DNA of 64,000 nucleotides from Streptomyces xanthophaeus. GTDB lineage: Bacteria > Actinomycetota > Actinomycetes > Streptomycetales > Streptomycetaceae. Below the pieces are notes generated by a model. That model ran no database searches. It worked only from the letters and a program-made list of their open reading frames with translations, and was not told the DNA's origin. The position numbers were made by a program, and so were the translations under genes. The stretch is from contig NZ_CP076543.1 in NCBI RefSeq assembly GCF_030440515.1, forward strand, positions 1,054,001 to 1,118,000, written 5' to 3'. This document shows, in pieces, positions 52,912-62,476 of the stretch (positions within the stretch are counted from its first letter, which is position 1; each line of letters opens with the position of its first letter).

Positions 52912-54963
52912 CTACGGCCGATGCGAGAGGCACCACTCCGTCATCTCCCGCATGAAGGGGGCGTAGCGCTCGCGGTCGGTCGAAGCCAGCTTCCGGGCGT
53001 ACAGCGGACCCGCCATGCGGCGGCCGGCCTCCACTGCCGCCACGTTCCCGTCGGCCTGGGCGTCACGGATCACGTCAAGAATGGTCTGGAACTGGGCCAG
53101 CGCCTCGGCATCGGCGGCCTCCTGCTCGCCGACCGCGGCAGCCACGCCACTCGGCGCGGGAGGGTTGGCAGCCTCTCGGCTCGCAGCGAGTGCGCGGTCG
53201 ATGAGACGCTCGAAGTCCACGACGATCGGATCACCGCAGGACAGCCATGCGCGGAGGTCCGCAGTGCTCAGGCCGGCGGACTTGTAGGCTTCGAGGTGGC
53301 TCTCGGCCTGCTGTACGACAACTGCGAGGTCGGTGTCAGGGCTCTCGGACAGCTTCCGAGTGACGTCCGCCGCGTCACGCAGTCGCATGCGCAGTCTCTC
53401 CGCGAGCAGTGCCGCTGGGCGTTCGTAGGACGAGGACGGCTGCGGGACAGCCCTCGGGCAGTACTTCTCGTACGCCCGCTCCCTCATGTCGCCGCTCCAC
53501 CCGCGAAGGCCCTCTCCCGAACCAGGGGCTCGCGCACCGAGCTTCTCGAGGACGGCACCCAGGTAGGGGAGGTCGCGCCCCGAAGGAGCACGGACCAGCA
53601 CACAGAGAAAGGGAGCATCGGGCCGGCCGGGCTTGTCCACCTCCACCAACAAGTCCCGCATCGCGGGGTCAGGGAGATGACTGAGATACCGGCCCACTCG
53701 GCGGGCAAGGTCGTGCCAAGTGGTCGTGGCTCGCTGGGCCGCCACTCGTTCCAGCTCCTGCCGGACCTGGACGGCTACCGTGCTCAGACCATCCCCGGGA
53801 ACGTCCGGCACGGTTGACGCCTCCGGCCTGGCGGGCTCCGGTCGCCGGGTACCGGCCGGGACGGAAACCTGCTCGGGCAGGGAGACGGCCGGCCGCCACA
53901 GACCGGTACGTTCGGCATCGAGCCCGTTGAGGCGCACGAGGGCGTCAGCACGTACGGCGTAGTGGGTGCCGTCGACTCCGCCTGTGTCGGTGATCAGCAA
54001 GCGTGCGGGACCCGACAACCGGTACACGTATTGATCGGTGGGGGGAGATACGTCGTCCGGGAGCGAAACGCTGGCCCGGATGATCCGGCTGCCGGCAGGT
54101 TTGATGAAGCCCGCCACCAGAAAGCGGCCCTCGACCTCGAGGGATGACTGCGCCGGACTCCCGCTGCCGGAGTCGACCGCGAACACGATCTCCTCGCCGC
54201 GCAGCGGCAGGGTGCCGGGCAACGGATCGTTGCGCATACCGCCCGCGCGCACAGCCCCGGCGGAACGCAGTGCCTCGAGTTCCGGCGTGACCATGCCGTC
54301 CTTGGTCATCCGGCACGATTCCAGGGGCGCCCAGGCAACGAGGTGGTGGTCAGCGACAGTTCCGATGAGGACGCGACGGTCGGTTCCGACCGTTTCACAG
54401 CGGACGCGCAAGGCGTATCCCTGGCGAGCCACCATGTCCCGCGTGATGGGACCGTCGGGCCCGAACACCCATTCGACGTGGCCTTCCTTGGCACCGAGAC
54501 TGTCGGCTGCCCTGCGCCAGCTGCGGTAGTCCTCCGGCCGCAGTTCGAACCGCAGGTGTTGCTCGGTGGCGCGGAGCCAGAAGTCCACGGCGTCCCCGGG
54601 GCCGCCACCCAGGCTGCGCAACTCGGCCTGCGCCGCATGCCCCTGATCTGCGAGCCACTCCTTGACATGCATTTTGATGAAGAGGTGGTCGGCGCTGTCG
54701 ACTCCGGTAGCGGTTCGGTCGCACGCTCGGCTTCCTTCGCGGCCCGGAAAGTGCGAGAAGTGACAGACCTTGGTCTCGTACCGCTTGGTCATCAGTTTCT
54801 GCCCGCAACCGCCGAGGAGCGTGCCGCACCAGAAGCGGTCGGTGCCGAACTGGCGACGGAACTCGTCCAGGTTGTGCGGTTGTTCGGGAAGGATGACGGG
54901 CTGGTCCGACTCCCGGCCACCGATCACGGCGGTCTGGATGAGCCGCGTGTCGATCAGCGCCAC
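52912..54963 (-). CDS. CoiA-like nuclease protein, third gene of a putative defence operon
   Basis: 683 residues from GTG 54963, with GGGAGG upstream; GTG 54969 would overlap the previous stop by 4. The N-terminal 110 residues match the competence protein CoiA nuclease pattern: paired cysteines (C46, C53) in CGTLLGGCGQKLM, then CHFSHFPGR (His68, His71), and SADHLFIKMHVKEWL with His93 and Lys97. The rest is about 570 residues of beta-rich and helical sequence without a recognised domain. CoiA-like proteins are restriction-endonuclease-fold enzymes, and such domains appear in anti-phage systems. Overlap or near-contact with the PLD gene ties them together. Confidence 0.85.
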   Translation of the reverse strand: MALIDTRLIQTAVIGGRESDQPVILPEQPHNLDEFRRQFGTDRFWCGTLLGGCGQKLMTKRYETKVCHFSHFPGREGSRACDRTATGVDSADHLFIKMHVKEWLADQGHAAQAELRSLGGGPGDAVDFWLRATEQHLRFELRPEDYRSWRRAADSLGAKEGHVEWVFGPDGPITRDMVARQGYALRVRCETVGTDRRVLIGTVADHHLVAWAPLESCRMTKDGMVTPELEALRSAGAVRAGGMRNDPLPGTLPLRGEEIVFAVDSGSGSPAQSSLEVEGRFLVAGFIKPAGSRIIRASVSLPDDVSPPTDQYVYRLSGPARLLITDTGGVDGTHYAVRADALVRLNGLDAERTGLWRPAVSLPEQVSVPAGTRRPEPARPEASTVPDVPGDGLSTVAVQVRQELERVAAQRATTTWHDLARRVGRYLSHLPDPAMRDLLVEVDKPGRPDAPFLCVLVRAPSGRDLPYLGAVLEKLGARAPGSGEGLRGWSGDMRERAYEKYCPRAVPQPSSSYERPAALLAERLRMRLRDAADVTRKLSESPDTDLAVVVQQAESHLEAYKSAGLSTADLRAWLSCGDPIVVDFERLIDRALAASREAANPPAPSGVAAAVGEQEAADAEALAQFQTILDVIRDAQADGNVAAVEAGRRMAGPLYARKLASTDRERYAPFMREMTEWCLSHRP

Positions 54964-54965
54964 TC

Positions 54966-57776
54966 TCACTCCCTCCCGATCAGAGTTCGGCTTCGAGTAG
55001 AGGATCCCGCGACCTGGTGCGAGGGACTCCCGTTGAGGTGGAGGAACAGCTGCAGGGGGTCCAGATCCGCTGCGGTCAGGAGGGGGCCGAGGTCTCGTCG
55101 GGCCTGCTCGCCCTGGGCTGCAGGGCGGGGCGCTCCGCTGTGGAACGTGGCGGACGGGGTCGCCGGGGCCGGGACGCGGAAGCTGGTCCACTGCGCACCC
55201 CGCTGGCGAACGAGGACCGGCCGGTGCCAGGCCATGAAGCAGGGAACCCGCGTGCCCTGACCGCGGGCCCGGGCGAGCACGGGGCCGGGCCACAGGCCGT
55301 CGGGCAGGCCGGCCAGCACCGTGACTGCCTTCGCACACGCGGCCTGCGGGTTGCTGAACTCACCCGCGAGCTCCCAGACACCGGCCTCGTAGGTCGCGCT
55401 CAGATGGGCGACAGCCAGAGCCCGGTGCGCCTCTGCGACGGGGTCCGGTACGGCCCGGGCCCGCTTGGCGAGTGCTTCGACATCAGCCTCGGTGGCCACG
55501 GGGGCCCCTCGGAGGCCCGTCTGCATGTAGAGGTCCGCCGCACGGTCCGGCTGTGCACGGGCGACCGCGGTCCGGCTCTGCTTCCAGGCCGTGGCTGCCA
55601 CCGGTTCCGCGTCCGGTCCCTCGATCTCACCGTGCAGGCCGAGGAGCGACATGTGTACGGCGATCACCGCATCAAGACGCTGCCCCTGTTCCTCGGGTAC
55701 GTACGCGTCCGCCGGCCACCGGTCCACTGCGGTGAGTGCGCGGAGCAGGTCGGCCGTGACGGCGCGCCAGCCGTAGTCGTTCTCGTCCCAGGCGCCCGCG
55801 GCGAGCAGCTGCAGGTGCAGGGCGGCGACCAGCAGCGTCGTCGGCACGGACCACGGCCGGGGCCGGGGCCGGGCTCCCGGCTCCGCGTCGCCCTCCTGGC
55901 CCTGCCGGCTCTGCCGACCCCTCCGGGCAGCCTCGGCAGCTGCCTTGTCCACCGCTTCCGCCTCGGACGCCAGCCGGCGTGCCAGCCTGCTCATCCACCG
56001 GCGGGAGTACTCGCGTGCACTGTCAGGAAGCGCCGACGGACCTCCCTCCACGTCCGCCTCCGTGTCGAAGCCGGCTTCGCCGGCCTCGTCCTCGTCCTCG
56101 TCGTCCACCGTGAGGTACTCCGAGATCTGCCAGCGCTGCGCCACCGGAGCCTGCGGGAGCTGCGGGAGCTGCGGCAGGTCCATCGCGAGGGGTCCGAAGG
56201 CCACCTCGGTCAGCTCCGTGCCCAGTGTCCGTCGGCAGTCGGCCACCGTCGGCGAGGCCCCGCCGGCCTGCGTCGGCCGCCCCGCCGCGTCCGTGACGAA
56301 AAGTTCACGCAGCCGGGCGATGTCCTGCTCGAACCGTCGCGCGGCCACCGCATCGCGGAACAGGTCGTCGACAGCACAGCCGGCGAAGAGGCGCGGGCCC
56401 GCGTCGGTCGCGCCGCGCGGTGCGCAGCGTTCGGCGCTGTAGAGGAAGGCCACGGCAGATTCGACGTACGTTCCGTCGGCCAGTCGGCAGGTGGCTCGGA
56501 CGGCAGCGCCCGGTGGCGCCGCGGGCAGAAGGAACGTGGCGGTGTGACGGTCGGCCGGAATACGCCCGATCGTGGCCCATGAGCCTGGAGCGCCGCCGTC
56601 CGACGAGAGCTCGACGGAGACCTCCACACCTGCAGGACATCGACCCAGTACGGCCTCCAGCGCAAGCCCGTCCGCCCGTACACCGAGCAGCACGAGCGCG
56701 GGCGGTGCTCCCGCTCGGCCACGGGTTGCCGTGGTGGAGCCGGTGAGCTCCGGGACGGGAGTGGTGGGTCCCTCGTCCGGCAGCAGCGGGCTGGTCCCGC
56801 TCGCCAGGACGGCGAGTTCGCAATTGCGGGCGGGGCCGTCCACTGCCCCGCGCGGGGCGTCGCCGACGGCCCGGCCGAGTGCCGCCCTGGTCAGGTTGGG
56901 GCTTCCGGTGAGCGCGTGCCAGCGGTCGCCCGTACGCCACTCGATGAGCTTGCCGTGCCGCATCCTGGTCTCTGCGAGCTCGCGCACCCGGGCGGCAGGG
57001 TGCCCGGCGAAGGCGTGGCGCACCCCGCCCGCGTCGTAGTCGGACCACCTGCGCTGGAGTCCCAAGGTCACGTCGGCCGGGGACAGGCGGTCCCGGAGCA
57101 GCCTCAGCATCTCGCCCGAGGGATCCACGAAGGGCGCGTACAGCCTCAGTTCGTCCACCGGTCCGGCGGGGAGCTGGTCGAGGAGGGGCCGGTGCAGGTT
57201 GTGCACCAGGCGCACGTCCGTGCCTTCCGTATCGAGGGCAGGCGCCTCGCAGTGCAGCTCGGTCAGCAGGCCGGCGATGTGGCGCAGGTGCTCCTCCCAC
57301 CAGGGGGTCATGGCGACCGCGTCCGGCAGCTCCTCCAGCCAGTCGGCCAGATCGGCCAGGAGCGGGTGGGAAGCCGTTCCGTCCGTGGCGACGACCGTCC
57401 ACAGTTCGTCGTTGGTGCCCCATCCCGACTGCGTCGGATTGCCCGAGCCGATGGCGACGCGGCAGGCGTCGTCCCCCAGCAGCAGGGCCAGTTTGGGGTG
57501 GAAGGCCCCGTGACAGGAGGCGACGCCGTGGAGGTAGCCGCGTCCGGCCTGCCGCACGTCGACCGCTTCGTGCAAGGCATGTCCGGCGTCCCCCAGGATC
57601 GCGACACGGGCGCCCAGTGCGCGGGCGACCGGGACGGCGACCGCTTCCAGGAACGGGAGGTCGGTCGTGAAGCCGAGGACCAGGAACTCCCTGAGCGGTG
57701 CCTTGTCCGGGCGCTCCTGCCAGGCCCGCAGGAGGGAGACGGGCGAGGCGAATTCGGTGTGCACCGCTGCTGTCAT
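54966..57776 (-). CDS. PLD-family (HKD) nuclease, second gene of a putative defence operon
   Basis: 936 residues from ATG 57776 (4-base overlap with the upstream stop). Two phospholipase-D-type motifs are present: HPKLALLLGDDACRVAIGSG (His93, Lys95) continuing NPTQSGW, and HGKLIEWRTGDRWHALTGSP (His274, Lys276) continuing NLTR. Together they can form one active site, as in PLD nucleases such as Nuc and BfiI. The N-terminus (VSLLRAWQERPDKAPLREFL) is typical of PLD proteins found with restriction systems. The C-terminal 600 residues contain a beta-sandwich-like region and helices with an acidic stretch. No helicase or methylase is encoded in the window. Confidence 0.88.
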   Translation of the reverse strand: MTAAVHTEFASPVSLLRAWQERPDKAPLREFLVLGFTTDLPFLEAVAVPVARALGARVAILGDAGHALHEAVDVRQAGRGYLHGVASCHGAFHPKLALLLGDDACRVAIGSGNPTQSGWGTNDELWTVVATDGTASHPLLADLADWLEELPDAVAMTPWWEEHLRHIAGLLTELHCEAPALDTEGTDVRLVHNLHRPLLDQLPAGPVDELRLYAPFVDPSGEMLRLLRDRLSPADVTLGLQRRWSDYDAGGVRHAFAGHPAARVRELAETRMRHGKLIEWRTGDRWHALTGSPNLTRAALGRAVGDAPRGAVDGPARNCELAVLASGTSPLLPDEGPTTPVPELTGSTTATRGRAGAPPALVLLGVRADGLALEAVLGRCPAGVEVSVELSSDGGAPGSWATIGRIPADRHTATFLLPAAPPGAAVRATCRLADGTYVESAVAFLYSAERCAPRGATDAGPRLFAGCAVDDLFRDAVAARRFEQDIARLRELFVTDAAGRPTQAGGASPTVADCRRTLGTELTEVAFGPLAMDLPQLPQLPQAPVAQRWQISEYLTVDDEDEDEAGEAGFDTEADVEGGPSALPDSAREYSRRWMSRLARRLASEAEAVDKAAAEAARRGRQSRQGQEGDAEPGARPRPRPWSVPTTLLVAALHLQLLAAGAWDENDYGWRAVTADLLRALTAVDRWPADAYVPEEQGQRLDAVIAVHMSLLGLHGEIEGPDAEPVAATAWKQSRTAVARAQPDRAADLYMQTGLRGAPVATEADVEALAKRARAVPDPVAEAHRALAVAHLSATYEAGVWELAGEFSNPQAACAKAVTVLAGLPDGLWPGPVLARARGQGTRVPCFMAWHRPVLVRQRGAQWTSFRVPAPATPSATFHSGAPRPAAQGEQARRDLGPLLTAADLDPLQLFLHLNGSPSHQVAGSSTRSRTLIGRE

Positions 57777-59338
57777 GCCACCACGTCCAGGCTCGTCCAC
57801 GCCGCTTCGGTCAGGGTCAGGGAGCCGGCCTCACGTGCGTCGGCCGCGAAGAGGCCGAGCTGCCGGCCGATGGAACCGAGCTGAGGGATCCGGATGCCGA
57901 TCTCTTCCTTCGACTCCTCGCCGATCCTGAAGTAGCGGTCGTTGCGCATGTGCAGGCGGGAGAAGATCTTGAGGCCGCCCGTCTGCGGGTCGTAGCGCAG
58001 CTTGCGCAAGGCCACCCTGCGGGACTGGGCCAGCATGTCGTCCGCCAGGCGTGACGCCAGGTCCCGGACCGGCCGGTCACCGTACTCGCGCATCAGTGCC
58101 TCCACCCACATCGGGTCGAGGAACTCTCGCCGGTCGCCGAGGAAAGCGCGCTGGACCCCGGCGAACAGGGTGCCTGGGTGACGATGTGTGCCATCGGTGC
58201 TGTCACGGGCGCGGAGGCCGCCCGCGAGGAGGACGCGGATGTCCCGCCAGGGAGCCGGTTCCTCCTGGAGGAGCCGTGGCTCGACCGGGATGGAGTGCCC
58301 GGCCCGGTCGTGGACGGGGCCGAGTGCGGCGAGTGCCTCGTTGACGGTCCCGTCGGGCACCTGATCGCACAGCCAGGCGCGAAGCTCGGCCGCCGACCGG
58401 TCCTGGCCGCCGTCCTGCCCGTCCTGGGTACCGACCTCCGTGACGAGGTCCGCCCACAGCCGGCGCCATGCGGACACGGAGTAGTGGCGCAGCAGCAGGC
58501 CCCGCCAGCGGGCTGCCTCGGGGACGGTGGACAGTACCGGGTCGTCGGCCAGGAGCGGGCCGAACGCGACGGTCTCCCGCAGCGCACCGGTGTACGAGTC
58601 TCCTCCGTGCTGCGCGACCGCCTGCGCGAGCACGCGCAGCGTGGCCCTCCGCGTCCGATCGGTGGCCCGCCATTCATCCGGACGGTGTATTCCGTCGCGG
58701 GACGCGGTCAGCAACGAGGCGAGCCAGTCCCGCTCCGCGGCACACGGCTCACCCAGCGCTGCGGCCCCGGCTTCCTGCAGCTCGGCGGGCCGCACCTCGG
58801 TCCGCTCGGAGCCTGCGAGGGCGAGCAGCGGTGCGAACAGTTCGCCGACTTCCGCGGGGCACTGCTCCCGTCCCGGCCGGATGCCGCCCCTGCCGTACTC
58901 GACGATGCCGAGGACCTGGGCAGGTGCACCGTACTGGGACCAGAAGCCCCACGACCGGGGCGAGTAGACCCGGGCGGTCCGGTCGAGGTCGAGCCCGCCG
59001 CCGGCGGACAGCCCGGGGTACACGCCGTCGTGACCGTGTGGGGAGAGCCCGTCGGGGATGCCGCCCGGCGACTGCGCGATCTGTACTGCCGCGAGCAGCA
59101 CCTCCGCCCGGCGCAGCAGCTCACGGCAGCCCTGGGCGTCAAGGTCGCGGCGCTCGGCCTCGGCTGCGGCCGCGGCGTAGAGCGCGTAGTAGCGCGCGTA
59201 CTTGGTGACGCTGGACACCCCCGGGACGAGCCGGTCCACCAACCGCCGGACGGGCCCTTCCACGGACAGGGGGAACTTGGGACTCCGATGCCCCAGCCCC
59301 TCCTTGGCCCACGCCGGCCCCACTGCCTCCGCCCGCAA
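57773..59338 (-). CDS. unknown protein, first gene of a putative defence operon
   Basis: 521 residues from TTG 59338 (GTG 59323 is possible). The opening GHRSPKFPLSVEGPVRRLVD then RLVPGVSSVTKYARYYALY has the look of a conserved domain, but I cannot name it. The remainder is helical, Arg/Ala-rich, with Trp and Tyr clusters (RVYSPRSWGFWSQYGAPAQV) and no visible catalytic motif. It shares a 4-base overlap with the PLD gene. It may be a sensor or structural subunit. Similar proteins are seen next to PLD genes in defence islands in my memory, but without a firm name. Confidence 0.8.
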   Translation of the reverse strand: MRAEAVGPAWAKEGLGHRSPKFPLSVEGPVRRLVDRLVPGVSSVTKYARYYALYAAAAAEAERRDLDAQGCRELLRRAEVLLAAVQIAQSPGGIPDGLSPHGHDGVYPGLSAGGGLDLDRTARVYSPRSWGFWSQYGAPAQVLGIVEYGRGGIRPGREQCPAEVGELFAPLLALAGSERTEVRPAELQEAGAAALGEPCAAERDWLASLLTASRDGIHRPDEWRATDRTRRATLRVLAQAVAQHGGDSYTGALRETVAFGPLLADDPVLSTVPEAARWRGLLLRHYSVSAWRRLWADLVTEVGTQDGQDGGQDRSAAELRAWLCDQVPDGTVNEALAALGPVHDRAGHSIPVEPRLLQEEPAPWRDIRVLLAGGLRARDSTDGTHRHPGTLFAGVQRAFLGDRREFLDPMWVEALMREYGDRPVRDLASRLADDMLAQSRRVALRKLRYDPQTGGLKIFSRLHMRNDRYFRIGEESKEEIGIRIPQLGSIGRQLGLFAADAREAGSLTLTEAAWTSLDVVA

Positions 59339-59431
59339 CCTGCTGCCTTCCCCCTCGGCTGCTGCAGACGATACATCGGTCGCCTGACACTGTGACCGGT
59401 GGCGAGACGGTCGGTGGACAGGCTCCGCCGT

Positions 59432-60541
59432 TCATTTGGACCATATGTCCATCAGTTGGTTCGCCGCGCGGAAGTGGTCGGGTGAATCCACGTTGCACAC
59501 GACGGTGACGGCGGTGGTGCGGTCCGGGCTCACCTTGAAGGTGCTGTGGAATCCCTCCCAGTCGCCGCGATGCACCAGGCTCTTGTCGGGGAGAAGGAGG
59601 ATTCCGGCCCCGTACCGGCCTTCCTCGATGCCGCGCTGACGCAGGACGTCGCCCACACTCACCGCTCCCTCGGTGACTCCGGTGAGCAGCTGCGTTCCGC
59701 CTATGCGACCGGTGCGGTAGTTGTCGGCCCAGCGGACGAATTCTCCCGGGGTGGTCTGGACGGAGCCGTCCCCGTACTGCTTCCAGGGCGAGGAATCGGG
59801 GCTGAAGGAACCGTCCTTCTCGTCGTACGACTTCGCCTTGCCGGGAACGTCCACCGCCGGGGACAACGTCATGCGCAGGTGCAGTGGGGTGAAGAATTCC
59901 TGTTGGAGGAAGGCCGGGAACGGCTTGCCGGTGACCCTCTCGACGACGTGCGCCAGGAGGACGTAGTTGGAGTTGGAGTAGGAGAAGCGCTTGCCGGGCG
60001 GTTCTTCCGGCTGCGAGGCGAGGATGGCCGCGATCGCTTCCTTCTGGCCGGCCGGATCCGTCAGCCCGATGCCCTTGGCCTCCAGCAGGTCCTGGTAGTC
60101 GGTGATGCCGCTGGTGTGCCGCATCAGGTCGCCCAGTGTGACGTCCCGCGTCCAGGCGGGCGGGTCGTCGAGGTAGTCGGACAGGGGGTCGTCCAGAGCG
60201 AGTTGGTGCCGGCCGGCCAGCAGAAGGACGGCGTCCGCGGTGAACTGTTTGGAGTTGGACGCCATGTCGAAGACCGTCTGCGGGGTGATGGTGCGCCCCG
60301 TCGTCAGATCGGCCTTCCCTCTCCCCGCCTCCCAGACCACGCTTCCCCGTTCGCCGACGGCTGCCGCACAGCCGGGGCCGTCAGGAGAAGGCACCAGCTC
60401 CTGGAGCACCTGCGCGCTGCGCTTCTCGCGGTCGTCGCCGGTCGCGTACGCCTGCGGGTGTGCGGCACCGGACAGCACCACCACGGCGATCACGGCGCCT
60501 CCGGCGGTGCGCAACGACACGGTCCGGTTCACGGACACCAC
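59432..60541 (-). CDS. secreted serine hydrolase of the beta-lactamase/PBP4* family
   Basis: 369 residues. A signal peptide (SLRTAGGAVIAVVVLSGAAH) is followed by the catalytic SxxK in FDMASNSKQFTADAVLL (Ser95, Lys98), then the YxN-type motif in FSYSNSNYVLLAHVVERVTG. The C-terminal HRGDWEGFHSTFKVSPD holds the third (H/KxG) motif. Members are D-aminopeptidases, esterases or DD-peptidases rather than resistance beta-lactamases. The GTG at 60541 has GGAAGAAG upstream. It follows the alpha/beta hydrolase gene by 57 bp and may be co-transcribed with it. Confidence 0.92.
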   Translation of the reverse strand: MVSVNRTVSLRTAGGAVIAVVVLSGAAHPQAYATGDDREKRSAQVLQELVPSPDGPGCAAAVGERGSVVWEAGRGKADLTTGRTITPQTVFDMASNSKQFTADAVLLLAGRHQLALDDPLSDYLDDPPAWTRDVTLGDLMRHTSGITDYQDLLEAKGIGLTDPAGQKEAIAAILASQPEEPPGKRFSYSNSNYVLLAHVVERVTGKPFPAFLQQEFFTPLHLRMTLSPAVDVPGKAKSYDEKDGSFSPDSSPWKQYGDGSVQTTPGEFVRWADNYRTGRIGGTQLLTGVTEGAVSVGDVLRQRGIEEGRYGAGILLLPDKSLVHRGDWEGFHSTFKVSPDRTTAVTVVCNVDSPDHFRAANQLMDIWSK

Positions 60542-60598
60542 CTTCTTCCACGGAGGGATCGCCGGGTCCGCCGGTCGGCCGCACGATCGGGTCGGGCT

Positions 60599-62158
60599 TC
60601 ACTTCGGGGTGATCGTGAACGGTTCCCACCCGAGGCCCGCCACGCACCCGGTGTCGGGGGCGGTCGGATCGGTGAGGAAGGACGACAGCACCTTCTGGGC
60701 GCAGGGTGACTGCGGGACCACCCAGTGGCCGATGCCGGGGACCTGCACGGTGGTCGAACCGGGCAGCGTACGGGCCGTCTTCTGCGCCCAGCTCGCCCCG
60801 GTCTTCATGTCGCCCGTCCCGTTGATGAAGAGCGTCGGCACCGAGCTGACGGGAGCCACCCGCACCGTGGCGGTGCGGTCCGGGACGTTCCACACACGGC
60901 AGACCTGTTCCTGGAAGGCCAGTTGAGGTGCCTGGGCCAGGACCGGGTCCGGCCAGCCGGGGAAGGCCCGGCGGCCCGCGTTCAGCACGTCGGACGCCGA
61001 ATGGTCCGGTACCCACTCGCTGCACACCACCGAATTCGTCAGGCCGTGGGCGCTCTGGCCGACGACCGGGACCGAGCCGGCGGCGCGGGCGCGGGCGAAG
61101 CGCTCCGGTCGTCCGCGGGCGAGTTCGTCGATTGCCGCCGGGACCTCGGCGAACGGGATCGCCTTGGCCACCAGAAGGTTCACCAGCGCGCCGCCGTCGA
61201 GGACGACCTTCACCGGTTTGCCGCCCTGCGGCGGCTCGACGTTCAGTGTCAGGGGATGGGCCTCCAGTTTGCGCACCTGCTCGTTCAGGGTGCGCCCGAG
61301 GTCCGGGTAGCGGCTCTTGCAGGCCGGTTCCGCCGCGCAGGCCTTGTAGAGGTTTTCGAGGCCCTCCCGGGCGCCGGCCCAGCCGAAGGGCAGGGAGACG
61401 TCCTGCGGAGGGGCGATGGAGTCGAACGCCACCGCGCGGATCCCCTGGGGGTGCAGACGCAGGTAGGTCAGGGCCAGGTTGCTGCCGTAGGAGTGGCCGT
61501 AGACGTTCCACTCCTTGATGCCGAGCGCGGTGCGCAGGTCGGCGAAGTCGGCGGCGTTCTCGGTGCTGTTGTAGGCGCTCAGGTCGGTTCCGTCGGCCGT
61601 CAGGCGGGCCCGGCACTCCTTCACCGCGTCGAGCATCAGCTTTTCCGTCCGCGGTGCGTAGGAGGGGAGGCCGACGGACGTGGCGTAGAAGCGGTCCAGC
61701 TCCGGGCAGGCGAGGTTCGGTTCGTCGTAGAGATTGCCGCGCTGGGCCATGACGATCAGGTCGCGGTCACGGTTCAGGCCGGAGGAGACGAGGAACGGGA
61801 TGTCGTCGAAGGTCTCGCCACCGGGGCCGCCCGACATGAACACCACGGGTTCCTGGGCGGGCTTCGCCGAGGCGGCCGGGATGACCGCGACGGCCAGCCG
61901 GATGGTCCGGCCTCCGGGACGGGCCCGGTTCTCCGGGACCTCCAGGAATCCGCACCGGGCGGTGGCCAGCGCCTCGATCGGCTCAGGCGTCGTGGGGCAA
62001 GGCCCCGGCACGAAGCGTGACGCGACGGCCCTGGCGGGGCCGGTGACGGTATCGGCGTTCCGTGGGGCGGCGCCCGCCGATGCCGGGCCGAGTGCCGCCA
62101 GGAGGGCGAGGCCCGCCCCGGCGACTGCCATCCCGTCGCGGTAGCTGTGCTCTGCCAT
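60599..62158 (-). CDS. secreted alpha/beta hydrolase, tripeptidyl-aminopeptidase type
   Basis: 519 residues; ATG 62158 with AGAGGAA upstream. The signal peptide covers about residues 1-31 (GMAVAGAGLALLAALGPASA). The fold reads VVFMSGGPGGETFDDIPFLV (oxyanion-hole HGGPG-type loop), NVYGHSYGSNLALTYLRLH (nucleophile Ser223 in GHSYGS), LFINGTGDMKTG (acid) and VPGIGHWVVP (His). The C-terminal TAP-like domain ends with a Cys pair (SPCAQKVLSSFLTD, DTGCVAGL). Streptomyces homologues (SlpD/SlpE, TAP) cut N-terminal tripeptides from secreted proteins; some related enzymes hydrolyse esters. Extracellular. Confidence 0.92.
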   Translation of the reverse strand: MAEHSYRDGMAVAGAGLALLAALGPASAGAAPRNADTVTGPARAVASRFVPGPCPTTPEPIEALATARCGFLEVPENRARPGGRTIRLAVAVIPAASAKPAQEPVVFMSGGPGGETFDDIPFLVSSGLNRDRDLIVMAQRGNLYDEPNLACPELDRFYATSVGLPSYAPRTEKLMLDAVKECRARLTADGTDLSAYNSTENAADFADLRTALGIKEWNVYGHSYGSNLALTYLRLHPQGIRAVAFDSIAPPQDVSLPFGWAGAREGLENLYKACAAEPACKSRYPDLGRTLNEQVRKLEAHPLTLNVEPPQGGKPVKVVLDGGALVNLLVAKAIPFAEVPAAIDELARGRPERFARARAAGSVPVVGQSAHGLTNSVVCSEWVPDHSASDVLNAGRRAFPGWPDPVLAQAPQLAFQEQVCRVWNVPDRTATVRVAPVSSVPTLFINGTGDMKTGASWAQKTARTLPGSTTVQVPGIGHWVVPQSPCAQKVLSSFLTDPTAPDTGCVAGLGWEPFTITPK

Positions 62159-62476
62159 GTGATCCCGTTCCTCTGCCGATCGGCGGCCTGCCACCGGGTG
62201 ACGCAGCGGCGGCATGGGCGGAACGCACGCAACCGACGTTACCGGCTGGTCCGGACCCGTGCACACGGACGGCCGCCGGCCACACGCACCGCGCCCCCGC
62301 GGCGGCCCGGAGATCCCTCGGACACCACGAGCCCGGCCTGATCGACAGGACAACCCGTGGGGCCACCGGCGCGGGGAGCCGCTCCGCAGGGCCGACCGGT
62401 GACCCTGCGTAAGGACACCTCGCGGTCGGCCGTCGCCCGGTCCGCCCCGCTGCCGACGGCCCGCAGAGGTTGGAGG
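62159..62476. other. 318-bp divergent promoter region
   Basis: This lies between the minus-strand aminopeptidase and the plus-strand sensor/phosphatase. It presumably contains both promoters. I see no clear palindrome, RNA structure or small gene; it is moderately G+C-rich throughout. Confidence 0.35.
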
